A stretch of 64,000 bases of DNA from CAZTHM01 sp041946825. Lineage in GTDB: Bacteria; Acidobacteriota; Terriglobia; UBA7540. The stretch spans positions 56,848 through 120,847 of the forward strand of contig JBHGBD010000016.1 in NCBI GenBank assembly GCA_041946825.1. The letters run 5' to 3'. Of this stretch, positions 51,415-61,300 are shown one piece after another; within the stretch, counting starts at the first letter, position 1; each line of letters begins with the position of its first letter. The notes beneath the pieces were generated by a model. That model was not told the DNA's origin. It worked only from the letters and a program-made list of their open reading frames with translations, and made no database searches. A program made the translations under genes and the position numbers.

Positions 51415-51909
51415 ATGCAGGTGGTGGCGATGTCCCCGCGCGCCGCGAACCTCGGCCAGGCCTTTCGCTCTTTCGCTCGCCGGCTCTTCGGCAATGGCCG
51501 ATCCCGCCGCTGGGTGGAGCGCGACCCTCGCCATGCCATGCGCGCGCCCGTCCTCTACCGCCAGCAGGGCGGACTTTTCTGGTACAACGGCGTACTGGAA
51601 GATTTCAGTTTGACCGGTGTGCGCTTCCGCGGGGAGAAATACATCCCCCTGCAGTCTCCCCTCGAGATGACTTTTGAGGCTCCCCTCAGTACGGGCGACC
51701 AGGTCAAAGCAAGCTTCTTCTGCTGGGCAACAACCGTCCGCGCGGTGCTCCCCTCGTTGAATGATTCCCAGTTCGGGATCGGCGCCCGGATCTTGCGCTA
51801 TCGAAGCCAGACTTCCACGGCCGGGGATTTCCGGCAAATCATCGGGGAAGTCCGCGGGCCCTACAGGACGCGCGACGACAAAGCGCGCCGGGCCAAGCCC
51901 GCGAACTGA
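51415..51909 (+). CDS. Single PilZ-domain protein
   Basis: A 164-residue protein. After about 30 basic residues a PilZ domain begins at WVERDPRHAMRAPVLY, with DFSLTGVRFRG as the DxSxxG motif and GIGARILRY as the closing strand. It probably binds c-di-GMP or is a degenerate adaptor. An ATG at 51430 is an equally good start. It may be co-transcribed with the RsbW-like gene. Confidence 0.85.
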   Translation: MQVVAMSPRAANLGQAFRSFARRLFGNGRSRRWVERDPRHAMRAPVLYRQQGGLFWYNGVLEDFSLTGVRFRGEKYIPLQSPLEMTFEAPLSTGDQVKASFFCWATTVRAVLPSLNDSQFGIGARILRYRSQTSTAGDFRQIIGEVRGPYRTRDDKARRAKPAN

Positions 51910-51973
51910 GCCCGGGATGCCCCTCTGCTTTCCGACCGGTGAAACAGGGGAGCCCCGGTCTCCTGTCGTTCAC

Positions 51974-52363
51974 CTAGTGTCCGTTGCCGTTGGCCGCCAG
52001 CTTCTGCAGGACGGCCATAAAAATCTCGCGGTCGCGCGGATCAACCTTCGCAAGCAGCCTCGTGAGCTTGAGAAACAGCCTCGCCTCGGCGCCCTCGATA
52101 CCCGGCGTCATGGCCAGTTCCCCCAAAGAGTTCCGAGACCCTTCCGGAATGGGGGGAGGTTCATCTCCCTCATAGAATAGCCGGTATAAAGGCACTCTTA
52201 AGGCTGCCGCGAATCTCTCCAGCATCCCCAGCGAGGGTGCAATGTGGCCATGTTCCACGCGAGAGACATAACAGCTGATTATTCCCGTCGCCTTCTCGAT
52301 GTCCCCTTGAGACATGGCTCGCTCTTTTCGGAGCTGGCGCAGACGTTCTCCAATATTCTTCAT
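51974..52363 (-). CDS. XRE-family transcriptional regulator
   Basis: A 129-residue regulator with an N-terminal HTH_3 domain (residues 6-62: LRQLRKERAMSQGDIEKATG, then ISCYVSRVEHGHIAPSLGML). A C-terminal helical tail of about 60 residues follows. GGAAAGG precedes the ATG. The target is unknown. Confidence 0.9.
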   Translation of the reverse strand: MKNIGERLRQLRKERAMSQGDIEKATGIISCYVSRVEHGHIAPSLGMLERFAAALRVPLYRLFYEGDEPPPIPEGSRNSLGELAMTPGIEGAEARLFLKLTRLLAKVDPRDREIFMAVLQKLAANGNGH

Positions 52364-52729
52364 GCTTTCCTTTCCGATTTCCTCATGGATTCCCTGAGGT
52401 ATCTCTCAGAACTAACGGTATTGCAGCACGACAGTGACGGCGGTGAGGGCCCGGCGGAAACGAATATCACATGAGCACGAGGATGTTGGCGGATCGAATT
52501 AACCGGGCCTTCACTGTGGACATGCTTCGATACGTAAGTTTCCGGTACCCGATCGCTCGGCACAATCGGCGCGACTCTGATTTTGATGTGGGAATCCCGG
52601 CTTTCAGAGGGTCGGAGTTCGTCCTACATTCGCGGAGTCGATTGGCGCGCGGCCAACTGACGCGACAGGCTCTTGTCGCTTGCGAGCTGAGTTGCGGCCT
52701 GAACCGCCGGCAAAGGCTCTGACCCTGAA

Positions 52730-53032
52730 TTGGCCAAAAGCGGCGGGACTCAATCGCCCAACCTCGTCTCGGTACCGGTCGTGATGCTCATGTCGCGCCG
52801 GGTCGAGCGTGTGGGCGCCGATGCTGAGGAGGCGTTCCGAATGGCGGCAGACATAGCCGCAATCACGCACGGTCATCCGGCTGGCTATCTGGCGGCGGGC
52901 CCTTTTGCCGTTCTAATCGCGCTCCTGATTTGGGGCAGGACAGTCCCTGAAGCGCTCGCCGCCCGAGGCATTCCCTCCTGCAAAAATGTCACGCAGGCCA
53001 GCAAATGTAAGGCCAGGCTTGAGCTGGTATAA
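52730..53032 (+). pseudogene. Fragment of an ADP-ribosylglycohydrolase (DraG family)
   Basis: The frame encodes AADIAAITHGHPAGYLAAG followed by PFAVLIALLIWGRTVPEAL. This matches the middle of DraG-type ADP-ribosylglycohydrolases, where HGHPxGYLxAG is a family hallmark. The conserved N-terminal metal-binding TDDTQM region and the C-terminal metal motifs are missing, and flanking sequence in this frame is unrelated. About 60 residues of homology remain of a roughly 300-residue enzyme. I read it as a decayed gene. Confidence 0.7.
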
Positions 53033-53033
53033 T
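53025..53033 (+). promoter_or_regulatory. Extended -10 promoter of the TPR gene
   Basis: TGG followed by a perfect TATAAT (53028-53033) lies about 75 bases before the ATG at 53108. No -35 is evident. Confidence 0.4.
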
Positions 53034-53107
53034 TTCGCACAGCTCCGGGAGCAATGCGGCAATCCCTCATATGCTGGGGGCTCCAGGATAGGAAAGGTCA
53101 TTGCGGC

Positions 53108-54250
53108 ATGGGTAAGCCAGAAAGCACCAGGACGGACGCGTATGCGAGTCGCCTTCTTTGGGGGCTGCTAATCGTCGTGCCGTTCGCGACTGCCCAGACA
53201 ACCGCCCCTGAACAACTCTACAAAGAAGCGGAAGCGGCCTATCAACGCGGCGACCTGCGACGAGCGATTGCGCTTTACGAAGAACTCGTCAAGCTACAGC
53301 CCGATTCGGTTCCACTGCGGACGGACTTTGGGGTCGCGCTGGCGCGGGCGGGCCGCTACGGCGAAGCTGTTACTCAGTACCGTGAAGCACTCAAGCGCGA
53401 CCCGGCGAATGCGACCGTGCGGCTAAACTTGGCCTTGGCCTGGTACAAGCAGGCGGCCTTCGTGAAGGCGGCGGCCGAACTCGAAGGCTTTCGCAAGCAG
53501 CAACCCGACAACAAGCAATCGCTCCATCTTCTCGCCGACTGCTATCTGCGCCTGGGACGGAACCGCGACGCGGTGACGCTCCTCGAGCCGGCTTACAAGG
53601 CTGACCCGGATGATCGTGCCGTGGCCTATGCGCTCGGGATAGCGCTCATCCGTAACGGGCAGGTGCAAAAAGGCGAAGCGGTCATTGACCACATTCTGAA
53701 ACACGGCGACACGGCCGAGGCGAAATTCCTGATGGGGGCTGCCCAGTATGCTGCGGGAGATTTTCGCGCGGCCGTCGCGACCCTGCGTGCAGCCGTGGAT
53801 TTGGAGCCGCAACTACCTGGCGTTTGGACCGTGTACGCGCGGGCTCTGCTGGATAGCGGCGACAACGAAGGGGCGAAGGCCGCCTTCAAACGAGCGCTCG
53901 CGAATGACCCGAATGACTTCGAGGCCAATCTGTATCTGGGAGGCGTCCTCCGAACTGGCGGCAAGTATTCGGAAGCCGGGCCTTACGTGGGCCGGGCGGC
54001 GCAGCTTCGCCCGGATTCGCCCGAGGCACGTTTTCAAGTCGGCGCGCTGGATCTCGCCCTGGGGCATCTGGAAGAAGCCAGGAAGGAGCTCGAACGAGTG
54101 GCGCGAGAATGGCCCGATTTCCAGGAGGTCCACGTGCAACTTGCGGTGCTTTACGCGCGCCTGAACCGCATGGAGGACAGTCGCCGCGAACGTGAACTCG
54201 TGGTCAAACTCAACGAAAAGGCTCGCAACCCCCAGGCGCCGCCTCCCTAG
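53108..54250 (+). CDS. Secreted TPR-repeat protein
   Basis: A 380-residue protein with a signal-like N-terminus (RLLWGLLIVVPFATAQ) followed by about nine tetratricopeptide repeats. Examples are APEQLYKEAEAAYQRGDLRRA, SVPLRTDFGVALARAGRYGEA and SPEARFQVGALDLALGHLEEA. The ATG at 53108 was chosen over 53054 because it places the signal peptide near the N-terminus. The stop lies three bases from the convergent CRTAC1-like gene. It is probably a periplasmic scaffold. Confidence 0.9.
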   Translation: MGKPESTRTDAYASRLLWGLLIVVPFATAQTTAPEQLYKEAEAAYQRGDLRRAIALYEELVKLQPDSVPLRTDFGVALARAGRYGEAVTQYREALKRDPANATVRLNLALAWYKQAAFVKAAAELEGFRKQQPDNKQSLHLLADCYLRLGRNRDAVTLLEPAYKADPDDRAVAYALGIALIRNGQVQKGEAVIDHILKHGDTAEAKFLMGAAQYAAGDFRAAVATLRAAVDLEPQLPGVWTVYARALLDSGDNEGAKAAFKRALANDPNDFEANLYLGGVLRTGGKYSEAGPYVGRAAQLRPDSPEARFQVGALDLALGHLEEARKELERVAREWPDFQEVHVQLAVLYARLNRMEDSRRERELVVKLNEKARNPQAPPP

Positions 54251-54253
54251 CAT

Positions 54254-55939
54254 TCAACGAGGCTCCTGGACGCGTAAGACCTGGTCGGCAGGCACGTCTT
54301 TGAGCATCTGGGTAGTCCCCGACGGCCAGCGGATTTCAATTTCTTCCACCGACTTCGCCATGCCCAACCCGAAGTGAACCGGACCGGCGCTGGAGGAGGC
54401 GTAGCCGGAGGCGGTCGTCACGTGATTGAATTGCGTTTGCCCTCCCGACGAGAGCCGGATTCGCGCCCCGATGGCGTCGCGGTTGCTCCGGGTGCCTTCC
54501 AAAGTGACCTCTAGCCAGTGATGCCCGGAGGGACTGTCGTTCATCCAGATCTCCGCGGGCGCGCTGAGCGCCGTCACCACAACGTCGAGCTTTCCGTCAT
54601 GATTCAAATCGCCAGTTGCTGCACCGCGATGGCGCCGGGGGGGCCGCGCAGTAAAGCCGGCTTCTTCGGTCAGCGCCGACCAGCGCCCATGGCCTGTATT
54701 GCGGAAGACCGCGTTGGGCTGATCGATTTGGGCGCGTCCGGCCATGGCGGGTGATTGCACGTCGCCCCGGCTGACGAAGAGATCCTTCCAGCCATCGTTG
54801 TCAAAATCGCCCAGGTTCGGGCTATACCCGGACATGGGATTGCAGAGCCAGGTCATTCCACTTTCGCCCGTGACTTCGGTAAAGCCTCTTTTGCCGGAGT
54901 TCTCGTAAAGCGGGAAGGTCTCATTGGCCAGTGCGACGATGGCGATGTCAGGCCACCCATCGTTGTTGATATCGCGAAAATCCACGCCCATGTTCGAGAT
55001 CAGATTGCCATGCTCAGGCAACGCGACACCCGCCTCAAACGCCACCTCCTCAAACCGGGCGTTTCCCTGGTTGTGAAACAGGAAGTTAAAAAGCTTGTCA
55101 TTCGAAACAAGAATATCCGGCAGGCCGTCTGCGTCATAATCGGCGACGCCCACGCCCATGCCTTTGCCGGCGTGCGCACGGATGCCGGACTCCGCCGAGA
55201 CGTCCGCAAAAGTCCCATCTCCTTTGTTCAGGAAGAGTTGGTTGGGAAGCTCCTTGTAGAACTTGGGGTGGCAGTATTCCGGTTTGCCGTCGAATCTGCA
55301 GTCCGGCTCCTTCTTCACGTCCCAGCTCAGGTAATTCACCACGAAGAGGTCCAGACGTCCGTCGTTGTTGACATCCACCCAGGCGCCGCCCACCGACCAA
55401 AAAGGGCCGTACTCCTTATCAGGGCGGGCCAGCCCGGCCTTTTCGGTGACGTCCGTAAACGTCCCGTGGCCGTTGTTGTGGTAAAGAGTATTCCGATACA
55501 CGCCCCCAACGAATATGTCTTCGTTTCCGTCGTTGTCGTAGTCGCCGACGGCCACCCCGGTGTCGTACCCGGTTCCAGCCAGCCCGGCCTTCTCGGTCAC
55601 GTCGGTAAAGGTCCCGTCGCCATGGTTACGGAAGAGCCGGTTCCAGTATTTCGCCGAGGTTTTTTGAAGGCTGACGATATCCGCGCCGTTGGTGAAGAAA
55701 ATATCCAGGCTGCCGTCCCGGTCGTAATCAAAGACCGCGACACCGCCGGCCATGGTTTCCGGGGCGTGTCGCTGCGGGGTCTCGCAACTATCGAGTGAAA
55801 ACGCGATGGGCTGGAAAGCAAAGTGAATCGGCGCGAGATTCGGCTGCGCGCCCACCGGGAGCATCGAAAAGAGTGCCGCCGCGCCTGCTGCCCACAGCAA
55901 GGCGCAACCAATCTTGGTGACGTAGGGTCTGCTGCTCAC
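54254..55939 (-). CDS. FG-GAP/VCBS repeat protein with ASPIC/UnbV domain (CRTAC1-like)
   Basis: A 561-residue secreted protein. FG-GAP blades with Ca-binding DxDxDG-type loops repeat through residues 65-440: DYDRDGSLDIFF, DYDNDGNEDIFV, DVNNDGRLDLFV, DYDADGLPDILV and DLNHDGKLDVVV. The ASPIC/UnbV domain is C-terminal, with HHWLEVTLEGTRSNRDAIGARI and VEEIEIRWPSGTTQ. The start is the GTG at 55939, with GAGGA five bases upstream. It follows two TPR genes on the same strand after 23 bases. Such proteins are probable extracellular adhesion or binding proteins. Confidence 0.93.
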   Translation of the reverse strand: MSSRPYVTKIGCALLWAAGAAALFSMLPVGAQPNLAPIHFAFQPIAFSLDSCETPQRHAPETMAGGVAVFDYDRDGSLDIFFTNGADIVSLQKTSAKYWNRLFRNHGDGTFTDVTEKAGLAGTGYDTGVAVGDYDNDGNEDIFVGGVYRNTLYHNNGHGTFTDVTEKAGLARPDKEYGPFWSVGGAWVDVNNDGRLDLFVVNYLSWDVKKEPDCRFDGKPEYCHPKFYKELPNQLFLNKGDGTFADVSAESGIRAHAGKGMGVGVADYDADGLPDILVSNDKLFNFLFHNQGNARFEEVAFEAGVALPEHGNLISNMGVDFRDINNDGWPDIAIVALANETFPLYENSGKRGFTEVTGESGMTWLCNPMSGYSPNLGDFDNDGWKDLFVSRGDVQSPAMAGRAQIDQPNAVFRNTGHGRWSALTEEAGFTARPPRRHRGAATGDLNHDGKLDVVVTALSAPAEIWMNDSPSGHHWLEVTLEGTRSNRDAIGARIRLSSGGQTQFNHVTTASGYASSSAGPVHFGLGMAKSVEEIEIRWPSGTTQMLKDVPADQVLRVQEPR

Positions 55940-55962
55940 ACAATCCTCGGCCAAAGCGGCGG

Positions 55963-57090
55963 TTATGGCTGGGTCCCCGGCTGGATGAGTTTCTCGATAG
56001 CAGCCTTTTCCTGGCGGGCGCTCTCACTCTGGCCGGCGGACGTGTAGGCGCGAAAGAGTGCCCAACGAATTCCTACTATTTCCGGCGCCAGGTCCCGTGC
56101 CGTTTCCAACTCGCGAATCCCTCCGGAAAGGTCCCCCTTGGCGACCCGCGCGTCTCCCGCGGCCATGTGCGCGGTGGCATTCTTCGGTTCGAGATTCACG
56201 GCCTCCTGGGCAAACGCCAGGCCCTGGTCGACCTTCCCCTGCCTGACGTACTCTGCCGCCAGCCGGATTCTGGCCGGCACGTGAAACGGTGAGATTTCCA
56301 GCTCGCGCTGGATTTCCCTCACGCCCTCCTCGGGGCGGATATTCAGGAGAAAAGCGCCGAGCAAGAAATGCACTCCTGGCTCATTCGGCGCGCTCGCCGC
56401 CATAGAGCGAAAGAGCTTCTCGGCCTCGTCATGGCGCTGATTGTTCTCGGCGAGTGCCCCTTCGCCGGCCAAGCGGACCAACTCTTTGCGGTCGGACGGT
56501 ATTTCCCCGGGCAGCAGCGGCAGCCGTAGCGCTGCCAGGCCGGCGGGCTCCACCAAAAAAGATTCCACCTGTCCGGAGCGCGCCATTTCGAACAGGAGGC
56601 GCAAGCTCTCGTCGTACATTTCGAATCGGGTCAGCAACACCGCGGCATAATAGAAGAGCGAGCGCTCGAGCCCTTTACTGCCGCCAACGCCCAAAGTCAT
56701 GCCTTGGCGAAGGTGATCCAGGGCGCGCGCGTACTCGCGAGTCTGGAACTCGCACAGGCCGAGCAAGGCCCATCCCGGCCCGGCTTTCGGCTGTTGCCCG
56801 ACATAGCGGCGCAGCAGGTCGCGCGCTTCGGCGTATCGCGCCTTGTCGTATTCGAGCGTAGACAGATACCACAGCCCCTCCTCCCATTCCGGCTTCAGAG
56901 CCAAAGCCTGTTGATAGAGGAGGATCGCCTCAGCGTCGCGGTTCGCCTGGCGCGCCTGCTCCGCCGCTCGCGATAATTGTTCGAATCTCGCAGCTTTGGG
57001 CGGAGTGGGTCGGGCTTGTGGCCGTGCCTTGGCAGCTTGAGGCGGCGGGAGGACGGCCAGGGCTACAATGAGAACTGCGGCGCAGCTCAT
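55963..57090 (-). CDS. Secreted TPR protein, second of a pair
   Basis: A 375-residue protein with a signal peptide (SCAAVLIVALAVLPPPQAAKA) and about eight TPR motifs, such as AILLYQQALALKPEWEEGLW and KAGPGWALLGLCEFQTREYA. Its ATG overlaps the TGA of the preceding TPR gene (ATGA), so the pair is translationally coupled. The two proteins are similar over most of their length and probably arose by duplication. Confidence 0.92.
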   Translation of the reverse strand: MSCAAVLIVALAVLPPPQAAKARPQARPTPPKAARFEQLSRAAEQARQANRDAEAILLYQQALALKPEWEEGLWYLSTLEYDKARYAEARDLLRRYVGQQPKAGPGWALLGLCEFQTREYARALDHLRQGMTLGVGGSKGLERSLFYYAAVLLTRFEMYDESLRLLFEMARSGQVESFLVEPAGLAALRLPLLPGEIPSDRKELVRLAGEGALAENNQRHDEAEKLFRSMAASAPNEPGVHFLLGAFLLNIRPEEGVREIQRELEISPFHVPARIRLAAEYVRQGKVDQGLAFAQEAVNLEPKNATAHMAAGDARVAKGDLSGGIRELETARDLAPEIVGIRWALFRAYTSAGQSESARQEKAAIEKLIQPGTQP

Positions 57091-58256
57091 TGGGGCTTCT
57101 CCGGTTGTGTGCGCAGCATCTCCTCGAACTCCTCCGGCGAAATTAGAACCTCGGGCTTGTTTTTCAGAGAAGCAAAAACCGCGAATTCGCGCTGTGCCTC
57201 CTGGTTGCGGCCCAACTTTCTATATGCCGTAGCAAGCTGGAATCGAACCGCGGCGCTGTCGGGGGCAAGCTGGCTGGCGGTTTCGAGTTCCCGGGCACTT
57301 TCCGGGAGACGCTCCTGGGCGAGCAAGGTCCGGCCAAGGAGCAAATGCGCCATGGGATCCTTCGAGTCCGTTTGCAGGGCGTGCCGGGCGAAAGATTCCG
57401 CCTCGCCAAACTGGCGGTCCTCCATCGACAGTCGCGCGAGCTCGACCAGGGCCGGGGCGTGTTGGGGGGATTTCCTCAGTTCCTGCTCGAATTCCTCCTT
57501 CGCTGCATCGCGCTTCTTCTGAAAAACCAACAAAGTGCCCCGGAAGAAGTGCACGTTGGGTTCCTGGCCGTAATGAAACAACAATCGGCGCGCGTAATCA
57601 TCGGAGCGGTCAAAGGCCTGCGGTCGCAGGGATGCGTAAAACGCCGCCTCGCCCGCCAGCCAGACGCTCTCGCGTTTCTCGGGCGGATAATCCTCGGGAA
57701 GGGTCGCCATGCGCAAGGAGGCCAAACCCATGGCCTCGGCCAGCGCCGGACTGTGCCCCCGCCTCTGCGCCTTGGCGGAGAGCAGATAGAGCGCTTGAAC
57801 AAACCGTCCTTCCCGCGTCAGGAGCAGCGCCCAGTGAAAACCCGCTACGTCGATTAGCGCGTCGGTGCCCGGCGACCCTTGCCGCGCCCACTGTTGAAAG
57901 TGCTCGAGCGCGCGGGAATAATCGCGCGTCTCGTACTCGCAAAGGGCGAGGAACGCGTAGGCTGGCCCCGGCTTCGGATCCATCGTCACGAACCGCCGCA
58001 GTGCTGACTGGGCTTCGGGAAACCGATCCTGTTCGTAGTAGAGGCTGCCCAGCCACCACCAGCCCTCGCTCCACGACGGACGCAGGCGCACACTCTCACG
58101 GTAGAGCCGAATCGCTTCGGCAATTTGCTCGGCAGAGCGCGCTGCCTCGGCCTGGCGGCGAACCCGATCGAAGTCTGCTTGGGGAGCAGCGGCGATCCCG
58201 GAAAGCGCGGCGGCAAGGAAAAGCAGAACCAAAGGAACCGAACGCATACAGCGCAA
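57087..58256 (-). CDS. Secreted TPR protein, first of a pair
   Basis: A 389-residue protein with a signal peptide (MRSVPLVLLFLAAALSG) and about eight TPRs. It shares an order of motifs with the next gene (SWSEGWWWLGSLYYEQDRF, KPGPAYAFLALCEYETRDYS), a tandem duplication. It begins the three-gene operon TPR-TPR-CRTAC1, just after the terminator of the Oar receptor gene. Confidence 0.92.
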   Translation of the reverse strand: MRCMRSVPLVLLFLAAALSGIAAAPQADFDRVRRQAEAARSAEQIAEAIRLYRESVRLRPSWSEGWWWLGSLYYEQDRFPEAQSALRRFVTMDPKPGPAYAFLALCEYETRDYSRALEHFQQWARQGSPGTDALIDVAGFHWALLLTREGRFVQALYLLSAKAQRRGHSPALAEAMGLASLRMATLPEDYPPEKRESVWLAGEAAFYASLRPQAFDRSDDYARRLLFHYGQEPNVHFFRGTLLVFQKKRDAAKEEFEQELRKSPQHAPALVELARLSMEDRQFGEAESFARHALQTDSKDPMAHLLLGRTLLAQERLPESARELETASQLAPDSAAVRFQLATAYRKLGRNQEAQREFAVFASLKNKPEVLISPEEFEEMLRTQPEKPQ

Positions 58257-58261
58257 TAATA

Positions 58262-58288
58262 CAAGGGGTGGCCCGCCGGGGCCACCCC
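58262..58288 (-). terminator. Hairpin terminator after the Oar-type receptor gene
   Basis: A perfect 10-base-pair stem (58265-58274 with 58279-58288) with a four-base loop lies 30 bases after the receptor stop on the minus strand. It is followed by a T-rich but interrupted tract (TTGTATTATT). Confidence 0.65.
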
Positions 58289-58318
58289 CTGGTTTAGCAT
58301 AGGTACAACTCGAGTTGT

Positions 58319-61300
58319 TCAGAACGAGTACTTCACACCAAATTCCATGATCCGGCGCCCGTATTTGTATTGTGCAACGCCGAAATTGGGATTGGTGACT
58401 TGTCCGTCCGCACCGAAATGCAGGATCAGGTTGTTGTCATTTTGGGTGAAGGACCACAAGCTATGGTTCATGAAGTTGAACGCTGCGAATCGAACTTGCA
58501 GATTCTGGCGCTCGGAGATCCTGAAGTTCTTCATCAATGACAGGTCGCTGTTCCAGAACATGGGACCGGACAGATACGGCATTCCGCCTGTGCCCAGCGT
58601 GCCGTCAGTGGGTGAGGGCTTGAAGCAGGCAGGAGTGATGTACTGGTGCGGCTTCAAGCCTATGGCCGGGTTGCAGACCACGAGGGGCTGAAGCGTCACG
58701 TCGGGCGTCCCCAGGGTGTGGATGTTGTCGTAGAAGATGGTGTTTCCGTCGGCGTCCGTACCGTTATCTCGCCCGTAGTTGAGGTTCCATGACTGGGCGG
58801 TGAGGTTCGCCCCACTCTCAATGGTTGTAATCCCGGAAATCTGCCAACCGTTGACCACGCCCCGTACGATGGGGTGACCCCGCCTCGTGCTGGGAAGGCT
58901 AAAGACGTAGACGAGGTTCATGACATGGGCGCGATTGTTGGGCAGAACGCCGCGATAGTACTGTGCACCGTAGCCGGGGAGGGCACCGGTCAAGCCGCCA
59001 TTGTTGATCGTGGGTCCGGCGCCCAAGGCTTTGGACCAAGTGTAGTTGGCTTGCATATTGAGGAAGCCCACGTTACGAAGCAAGCTCACCTGGAGGGAGT
59101 CGAAACGGCTCGATCCTGCCGTCAGGCTCATCGCCATGTTCTGGTAATTAAGATAGGGACGGTGAACCTGCTGGCAACCGCTCGTCGTGATGTCGCAGGT
59201 AGCATCGAACAGTCCACCGAGCGGGACCGCGTTGATATTGGGATTGGCCTGCATGAAATCTGTATGGTTGCCAACGTAGGAAAGTTCCAGCAGGAACTTG
59301 CCGGGCAGCCTCTGGTCGATCGAGAAAACGTAGGTGGTCACCAGCGGCTGTTCGTCATCGGTCGGATCAACTACGGCGATGCCCTTCAGGCCGGGTCCCA
59401 GCCCGGAGCCAAAAACGGGTGCGGCCAGGGCATGGTCGTCGATGCCTTCCCACGTCGGGCACAATGGGTCGTTTTGGCCACAAGACCAAGACACGGAACC
59501 CATGGCCGTATTGGTGGGTGCGGTGTAATTGTTACTTTGAACCGAATCGTAAAACCGGTATTTCCCCCAACCGCCGCGAAGGACGGTATTGCCCGTTCCA
59601 AACACATCCCAGGCGGCGCCAATGCGCGGCGAGAAGAACAGGAACCGACTGTCGCTGCCCGAGAGGGGAACGCTGGAGTCCAACTTATTCCAGAAGACCC
59701 CCGTGTTGTTGTCCAGATCCGCAGGATCATTGCTGTAGCGGCTGCGATCAAAGATGGCCAACCCGAAGCCCGTCGCATCATAAGGCTTCGCGTAGTGCTC
59801 GAACCGCAAGCCGTATTGCAACGTCAACCGGCGGGTCACCTTCCAGTCGTCCTGGACGTACCAGGAGGCCACGTTCTGGGCGATCTGGGAAGGAGGCGGA
59901 AGGGCCTGCTCCAGGAAGCTTCCCATGCCAATGCCCATGAGCATGTCGGCATAATTGTTGCCTGAAATGGCGCTCCACTGGTTGTAATACAGGACCCCCA
60001 TGTACTGTCCCCAGTTATCTTGCTTGTTATAAACGTGCTCGAAGTAGAAGCCGTACTTGGTGGTGTGTGTCCCGATAACCTTGGTGAGGTTCTGCGCGAC
60101 ACTGGGGATGCCTTTGTAGCAGATCATCGTGGGGTGATAGGTGGCACCCAGATTCGCTCCACCAAAATTGGGGATCGTATTGCTCCAGCTCGTAATGTCC
60201 GGCACCGCGGGATTGCCGTAAATCCCATGCAGGGAGAACCCCGGGAGGGACGAACGGAGGACCTTGGTCGGATCCTCTGGAGCGTTCGGGAAGTTGATTT
60301 TGGTGTACCCGAATCGAGTCTCACTGGTCATGGTCGGAGAGAACACGTGCACGAGGCTGAGCGAGGTAAAGTCCGACCCGTTGGCTCCGATGATGTTGGT
60401 TGGTGAAGGAACCACCCAGTCCGAGGCCGTGGAGGCCCATAGGCCTAGCGGCTGGTTCTGCGTCTCGCGCTGGCGGCTCCAGGTGGCATACACCTTGGTG
60501 TTGTCACTGATGTTCCAATCCACTCGGATCATGTTCTGATAGGAGTTTTGGGGCACCGAGAAGGTTTGGATGTAGTTGTAGCCGTTGTGGGCCTCTGGAT
60601 TGGAGATGTTCGGCGCAGGCATATACGCCTTCAACAAGGCCTGCGCGCTGGGGCTGATGCACTCGGGAGACAAAATCCCACTCGTGATGGTGCATCCGGC
60701 TGCCGCCCTTTGGTCGAAACCCAGGGAGCTCCCTGCAGAGGGTTGTGTGGGGACCACGCCCAAGGTGGGCCGTCCAACCGTGCTCCCGTAATTGGACAGC
60801 GCGCTGAAGTCGCCGTCAAGCATCTCGGGAGTCATGATGAAGGCACGAGCCACACCGCCATCGAGCGTCTGATGGTAATTCTCGTAGCCCTCGAAGAAGA
60901 AGAGCTTCTGCCGGCTCCTGTTGAAGCCTGTTCCAGGAATGACTACCGGGCCCCCGATGTTGCCGCCCGGATAGTAATAAGAGCTCTTGGGTTTTGGCGC
61001 TCCAACCATATTGTTGAACGCGTCATTAGCATTCCACTTGGAGTTGCGACCGTACATGTACGCCGAGCCGTGGAACGTATTGCCCCCTGCCTTGGTCACG
61101 GTGTTGACGATGACCGGCCCTTTAGCGTTTTCGGCTGTGAAATTGGCCGTGGTCACTTTGACTTCCGAGATCATGTCAGGGTTCGGATTGACGGGAGTGG
61201 CGGCCCCCGAAGCGCCTGGATCAAAGACGTGCTGTCCGTCCTGCGTGATATCGACCGATTGGCCGTTGATGGTGACGGAACTGAGCCCGCCCGTGTTGCC

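Larger units (their letters stand above)
52364..53107. other. Gene-poor region with decayed sequence
   Basis: Apart from the ADP-ribosylglycohydrolase remnant at 52730-53032 and an extended -10 (TGG followed by TATAAT, 53028-53033), no feature is supported. The frame at 52471-52722 has no family resemblance and was not accepted. Confidence 0.5.

Noticed and set aside
52471..52722. 83-codon plus-strand frame before the DraG fragment
   Set aside because: It has no resemblance to the N-terminus of ADP-ribosylglycohydrolases and no family features.
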